DNA from: Burkholderiales bacterium
GTDB taxonomy: Bacteria > Pseudomonadota > Gammaproteobacteria > Burkholderiales > Usitatibacteraceae
Assembly: GCA_025350945.1 (NCBI GenBank)
Contig: JANXWW010000341.1
Coordinates: 1-7,381, forward strand
DNA length: 7,381 bases
Direction: 5' to 3'
In this document: positions 5,581 through 7,381 of the stretch, in pieces
How the letters are laid out: each line of letters begins with the position of its first letter
Position numbering within the stretch: the stretch's first letter is position 1
The notes under the pieces: model-generated
What the model saw: the letters and a program-made list of their open reading frames with translations, nothing else
What the model was told of the DNA's origin: nothing
The model's database searches: none
Program-made: the position numbers and the translations under genes

Positions 5581-5984
5581 ACGCAACGAAAAAAATTGCA
5601 ATCGATACAGGCTTAAAAAACAATCTCGCCGTATCATTTCTTTCGCTATTCACCAGCGGCAGCACCCTGATCTGCTGCGCGCTGCCGGCACTGCTGGTTT
5701 CCATCGGTGCCGGTGCCGCGATGGCGGGATTAGTGGGCGCATTCCCGCAGATCGTGTGGATAAGCGAACACAAAACCCCGTTATTTTTTTTCGCCGCCCT
5801 CATGCTCGTATGCGCAGGTGCCATGCAATGGCGCGCCCGCAACGCGCCATGTCCGGCTGATCCCGCACTCGCAATGGCCTGCACACGCGCACGAAAAATA
5901 TCTTTTTATATTTACGCGTTTTCTGTTGCGATATTTTTGACCGGATTTTTCTTTGCCTTTATTGCGCCGATTTTGTTTTCGTAA
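5577..5984 (+). CDS. MerT-like inner-membrane metal transport protein
   Basis: The product has 135 residues and three probable membrane helices (about 18-55 as a long or bipartite segment, 68-85, 108-132). The first contains GSTLICCALPALLVSIGAGAA with a vicinal C33-C34 pair, the arrangement by which MerT accepts Hg(II) from MerP. A loop after the second helix carries C92 and C102 (NAPCPADPALAMACTRAR), comparable to the second cysteine pair of MerT, though with wider spacing. Sequence beyond the CC motif differs from classical MerT, so this is a relative and not a standard merT. The ATG lies inside the stop of the HMA gene (ATGA, 5577-5580), which implies translational coupling. The protein probably moves a soft metal ion across the inner membrane with the HMA protein as periplasmic donor. 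Direction and metal are inferred. Confidence 0.75.
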   Translation: MNATKKIAIDTGLKNNLAVSFLSLFTSGSTLICCALPALLVSIGAGAAMAGLVGAFPQIVWISEHKTPLFFFAALMLVCAGAMQWRARNAPCPADPALAMACTRARKISFYIYAFSVAIFLTGFFFAFIAPILFS

Positions 5985-6008
5985 TCCCTCTAAAATACAG
6001 ACGGCATG

Positions 6009-6037
6009 GTGATGAAAAGCGGATTGTTTTTTATCAC
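6009..6037 (+). other. Ten-bp hairpin after the metal gene cluster
   Basis: GTGATGAAAA (6009-6018) pairs with TTTTTATCAC (6028-6037), with one G-T wobble, around a 9-base loop. It stands 25 bases after the stop of the MerT-like gene. No T-run follows, so it is not a standard intrinsic terminator, but it could protect or end the transcript. Confidence 0.35.
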
Positions 6038-6087
6038 GGAAATATATGAGGCGCTGTGCGTTAAACGTTTTGTTGGGTCTCCGAAAA

Positions 6088-6123
6088 ACGAGTAATAACG
6101 AGGAAGCAGTGAAATAAGACGAG
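6088..6123 (+). repeat. Three helically phased ACGAG repeats
   Basis: ACGAG begins at 6088, 6098 and 6119, at intervals of 10 and 21 bases (one and two helical turns). The first and third copies extend to ACGAGTAATA and ACGAGTATTA. They lie 40-75 bases upstream of the gene at 6162. A regulator site is possible; chance is not excluded for five-base words. Confidence 0.3.
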
Positions 6124-6161
6124 TATTATCTATGGGTGAATAAAATAATAAATTACGTTAG

Positions 6162-6626
6162 ATGTCAAACATGCCCCTCTCTTCCCAAGCTTTGGCCGAG
6201 CAATTCTTCACAGAATTTCCCGATTGGCGCGCGCTCGCTCGAAGGGAAAAAAGCAGCGACGGAACGGAGTTTCTCGTCATTAAGGTCGAGCCACCCCCAG
6301 AGGCGATGGTGGAGCATGGTCTGGTCATAGATACATCGAACGAAGAGATCACTATCGGGTTCGATGCCCACCACGCTCATTTTAACGGTGGGGTTGGTGA
6401 CGTAGGTCAGTTCGGAACTGAAGCGGCGATTGAGTTTATTAACCAGATATTGTCTGAACAAACAGCCGTTGTCTCTTGGTGGCTAGGCGACGAGTGCTGT
6501 GGTTCGACCACGCTTGAGGCGGGCTCACAATTGACTGTTCCAAGTGGAGGAGTGATGGAGCGGCAATATGATCGTGTTCGCGTTCGCTCCTGGCTAGGAA
6601 CACTCAATGCTGATAATGATGCCTGA
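6162..6626 (+). CDS. Uncharacterised cytosolic protein
   Basis: The product has 154 residues, acidic and soluble, with no signal peptide or membrane segment. I do not recognise a named family. Visible features are an N-terminal helical stretch (QALAEQFFTEFPDW), a strand-rich centre (TEFLVIKVEPP, HGLVIDTSNEEITIGFDAHHAHF) with a His-rich turn HHAHF at 70-74, a helix AAIEFINQILSEQ (88-100), then VVSWWLGDECCGSTT and a C-terminal DRVRVRSWLGTLNAD. The FDxxHxHF-then-helix-then-WW layout is reminiscent of small single-copy accessory proteins such as toxin-immunity proteins, but this is only an impression. No ribosome binding site precedes ATG 6162 or the alternative ATG 6171; an in-frame TAG at 6159 rules out a longer form. 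It lies alone, 177 bases after the metal cluster, in sequence of more accessory character. Confidence 0.7.
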   Translation: MSNMPLSSQALAEQFFTEFPDWRALARREKSSDGTEFLVIKVEPPPEAMVEHGLVIDTSNEEITIGFDAHHAHFNGGVGDVGQFGTEAAIEFINQILSEQTAVVSWWLGDECCGSTTLEAGSQLTVPSGGVMERQYDRVRVRSWLGTLNADNDA

Positions 6627-6786
6627 TCTATCCCACGGGCTTGTGGTGGCTCATGCCATCATTGAAAGCATTTACGATCCATCTGCGTCGCCAAGGTGCC
6701 ACTCTCTATGTGCGAGTAGCAAGCGTTTCCCAAACAACAAGTCAGATGTCAGCACCGAATCGTCCCGCACACTCAACCTTCAATAA
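6619..6786 (+). CDS. Doubtful 55-residue ORF overlapping the 6162 gene
   Basis: ATG 6619 lies inside the 3' end of the preceding gene (8-base overlap) and the frame stops at TAA 6784-6786. The first 24 residues (PDLSHGLVVAHAIIESIYDP) read like real protein, with an amphipathic helix, while the rest is Ser/Cys/Arg-rich and unconvincing. No ribosome site is seen. It may be a coupled small gene or a remnant of a larger one. Confidence 0.2.
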   Translation: MPDLSHGLVVAHAIIESIYDPSASPRCHSLCASSKRFPNNKSDVSTESSRTLNLQ

Positions 6787-6798
6787 AAACGCTGCGGC

Positions 6799-6915
6799 TC
6801 ATCGCGTTCGCGCGAACAGCAGTGGATCGGCCTTAATATTGTTGTCTATAGTGTTATCTGGATAAATTTTTACTAATTCTTCAAACACTAGGCCAGGCGC
6901 GGTTTTCCAGCGCAT
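6799..6915 (-). CDS. Small 38-residue ORF or gene remnant
   Basis: ATG 6915-6913 to TGA 6801-6799 on the minus strand. The product has natural-looking composition (APGLVFEELVKIYPDNTID, then NNIKADPLLFARTR) with a helix followed by polar turns. An in-frame TAA lies three codons before the ATG, and only a weak purine stretch precedes it. It could be a short gene or the surviving piece of a longer one. No family recognised. Confidence 0.22.
   Translation of the reverse strand: MRWKTAPGLVFEELVKIYPDNTIDNNIKADPLLFARTR
6806..6817. repeat. Perfect 12-base palindrome
   Basis: GTTCGCGCGAAC is fully self-complementary. It lies at the 3' end of the small minus-strand ORF. It might be a dimeric regulator site or a remnant of a recombination site; nothing adjacent settles this. 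Confidence 0.4.
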
Positions 6916-6966
6916 TATTTCTTAATTTCAGCGTGCGGTGATAACAGTTATATTGTGGAGATTAAA

Positions 6967-7292
6967 ATGAAAACGCTTGGGCTAGGAAAACCATGTGCAC
7001 TGATAACGCATCTTTTAATACTGATGAATAAACACTCTTAGATGTGCTTAGAACTCTCTGTTGGGGAAATGGCACTGACAAAAAAGGCTCTGTTTTCAAG
7101 TGCCATCACCAAAATTCGATTAAATCCAACTGGCTGGGCCATACGAAAACGTCTCAACAATTATGCACAGCCCTTGAATCTCTCTCGAAACGAGGTTGTA
7201 TTTTTACCAACGACAAAGGTTCTTTCTGTCTTACGGACTGCGGTCTTAGAGCAATTCGCGCTTTTCCGCCCACGCCGCATACATCATGCTGA
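6967..7292 (+). pseudogene. Broken gene for a small winged-helix-like protein
   Basis: The frame running 6993-7292 encodes MCTDNASFNTDE, an in-frame TAA (7029-7031), then TLLDVLRTLCWGNGTDKKGS and on to a stop at 7290-7292. The part after the stop has a wing-helix pattern: a helix QQLCTALESLSKRG, then CIFTNDKGSFCLTDCGLRAI, like the L-x-x-L-x-x-RG-x-I ... G-x-F-x-LT-x-x-G pattern of small DNA-binding regulators. The TAA is one base from CAA (Gln). The best ribosome site (GGAG 6957-6960) serves ATG 6967, which is in a different frame; adding one A to the AAAA at 6970-6973 would join that ATG to the coding frame. Two lesions are therefore inferred. Alternatives: a start at ATG 6993 (AGGA before it) with only the nonsense codon, initiation at GTG 7044, or an 86-residue ORF from ATG 7042 in another frame, whose sequence looks less natural. 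Confidence 0.42.
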
Positions 7293-7381
7293 ACCGCCCT
7301 AACAACACCATCAACACGGGCAGCAAAAAGGGTAGTTCCTTCGTTGGCTAATTTTTTGCGGGTAATTGTGGCGAGCATAAC

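Larger units (their letters stand above)
6627..6966. other. 340-base stretch without a convincing gene
   Basis: No intact gene of normal length is seen. It holds a doubtful 55-residue plus-strand ORF, a 38-residue minus-strand ORF (6799-6915), a perfect 12-base palindrome (6806-6817) and an ATAAC-A-GTTAT dyad (6941-6951). No inverted terminal repeats, attC-type core sites or terminators were found. It reads as decayed or noncoding accessory DNA. Confidence 0.5.

Noticed and set aside
6155..6165. GTTAGAT just before the ATG of the 6162 gene as an integron attC core site (GTTRRRY)
   Set aside because: No matching RYYYAAC partner at attC distance was found before it, and no complete attC follows the gene; no integrase is present. 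Probably chance.
6641..6865. 74-residue plus-strand ORF in the gene-poor stretch
   Set aside because: It begins without a ribosome site, has Ser/Arg/Ala-rich low-information sequence, and conflicts with better-looking frames on both strands.
7042..7302. 86-residue plus-strand ORF starting right after a TAG
   Set aside because: It overlaps the winged-helix-like frame, has no ribosome site of its own and a less natural composition; kept only as an alternative in the pseudogene entry.
7154..7378. 74-residue minus-strand ORF at the right edge
   Set aside because: Most of it is antisense to the better-looking winged-helix frame, and nothing in it resembles a known family. Only its first 29 residues are outside the overlap.

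Overview
The window looks like chromosomal DNA of a beta- or gammaproteobacterium. The evidence is a DUF1501 protein, an NnrU-family membrane protein, lipobox and Sec signal peptides, an outer-membrane barrel, and a MerP/MerT-like pair next to a small Cys-rich protein ending in HCC-x-R-I, all familiar from those classes. No species can be named from the sequence alone. There are no rRNA, tRNA or CRISPR features, and no complete mobile element.

Left part (1-3803): the 3' end of a DUF1501 gene converges on a minus-strand gene for a secreted WXXGXW-repeat protein, with a hairpin terminator between them. After a 243-base divergent intergenic region come four plus-strand genes with gaps of about 30-85 bases: an NnrU-family membrane protein, a lipoprotein alpha/beta-hydrolase, a secreted cupin and a class I SAM methyltransferase. 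NnrU and the hydrolase are probably co-transcribed. A near-identical 20-base element precedes the cupin gene and overlaps the proposed start of the methyltransferase gene.

Middle (3804-5984): after a 226-base spacer with a 14-base tandem duplication come four plus-strand genes that look like one metal-handling unit: a small secreted Cys-rich protein, a secreted predicted outer-membrane barrel, a periplasmic HMA-domain protein with a CxxC motif (MerP-like), and an inner-membrane protein with a membrane-embedded CC pair (MerT-like). The last two overlap by ATGA. No reductase, ATPase or merR-type regulator is visible, so the metal (Cu, Hg or other) cannot be decided. This is the most interesting part of the window.

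Right part (5985-7381): less orderly sequence with one intact uncharacterised gene (6162-6626), a 340-base stretch with only small ORF remnants and a palindrome, and what reads as a broken gene for a small winged-helix-like protein (6967-7292), with an in-frame TAA and a probable frameshift near its start. This end has the character of accessory or decaying DNA.
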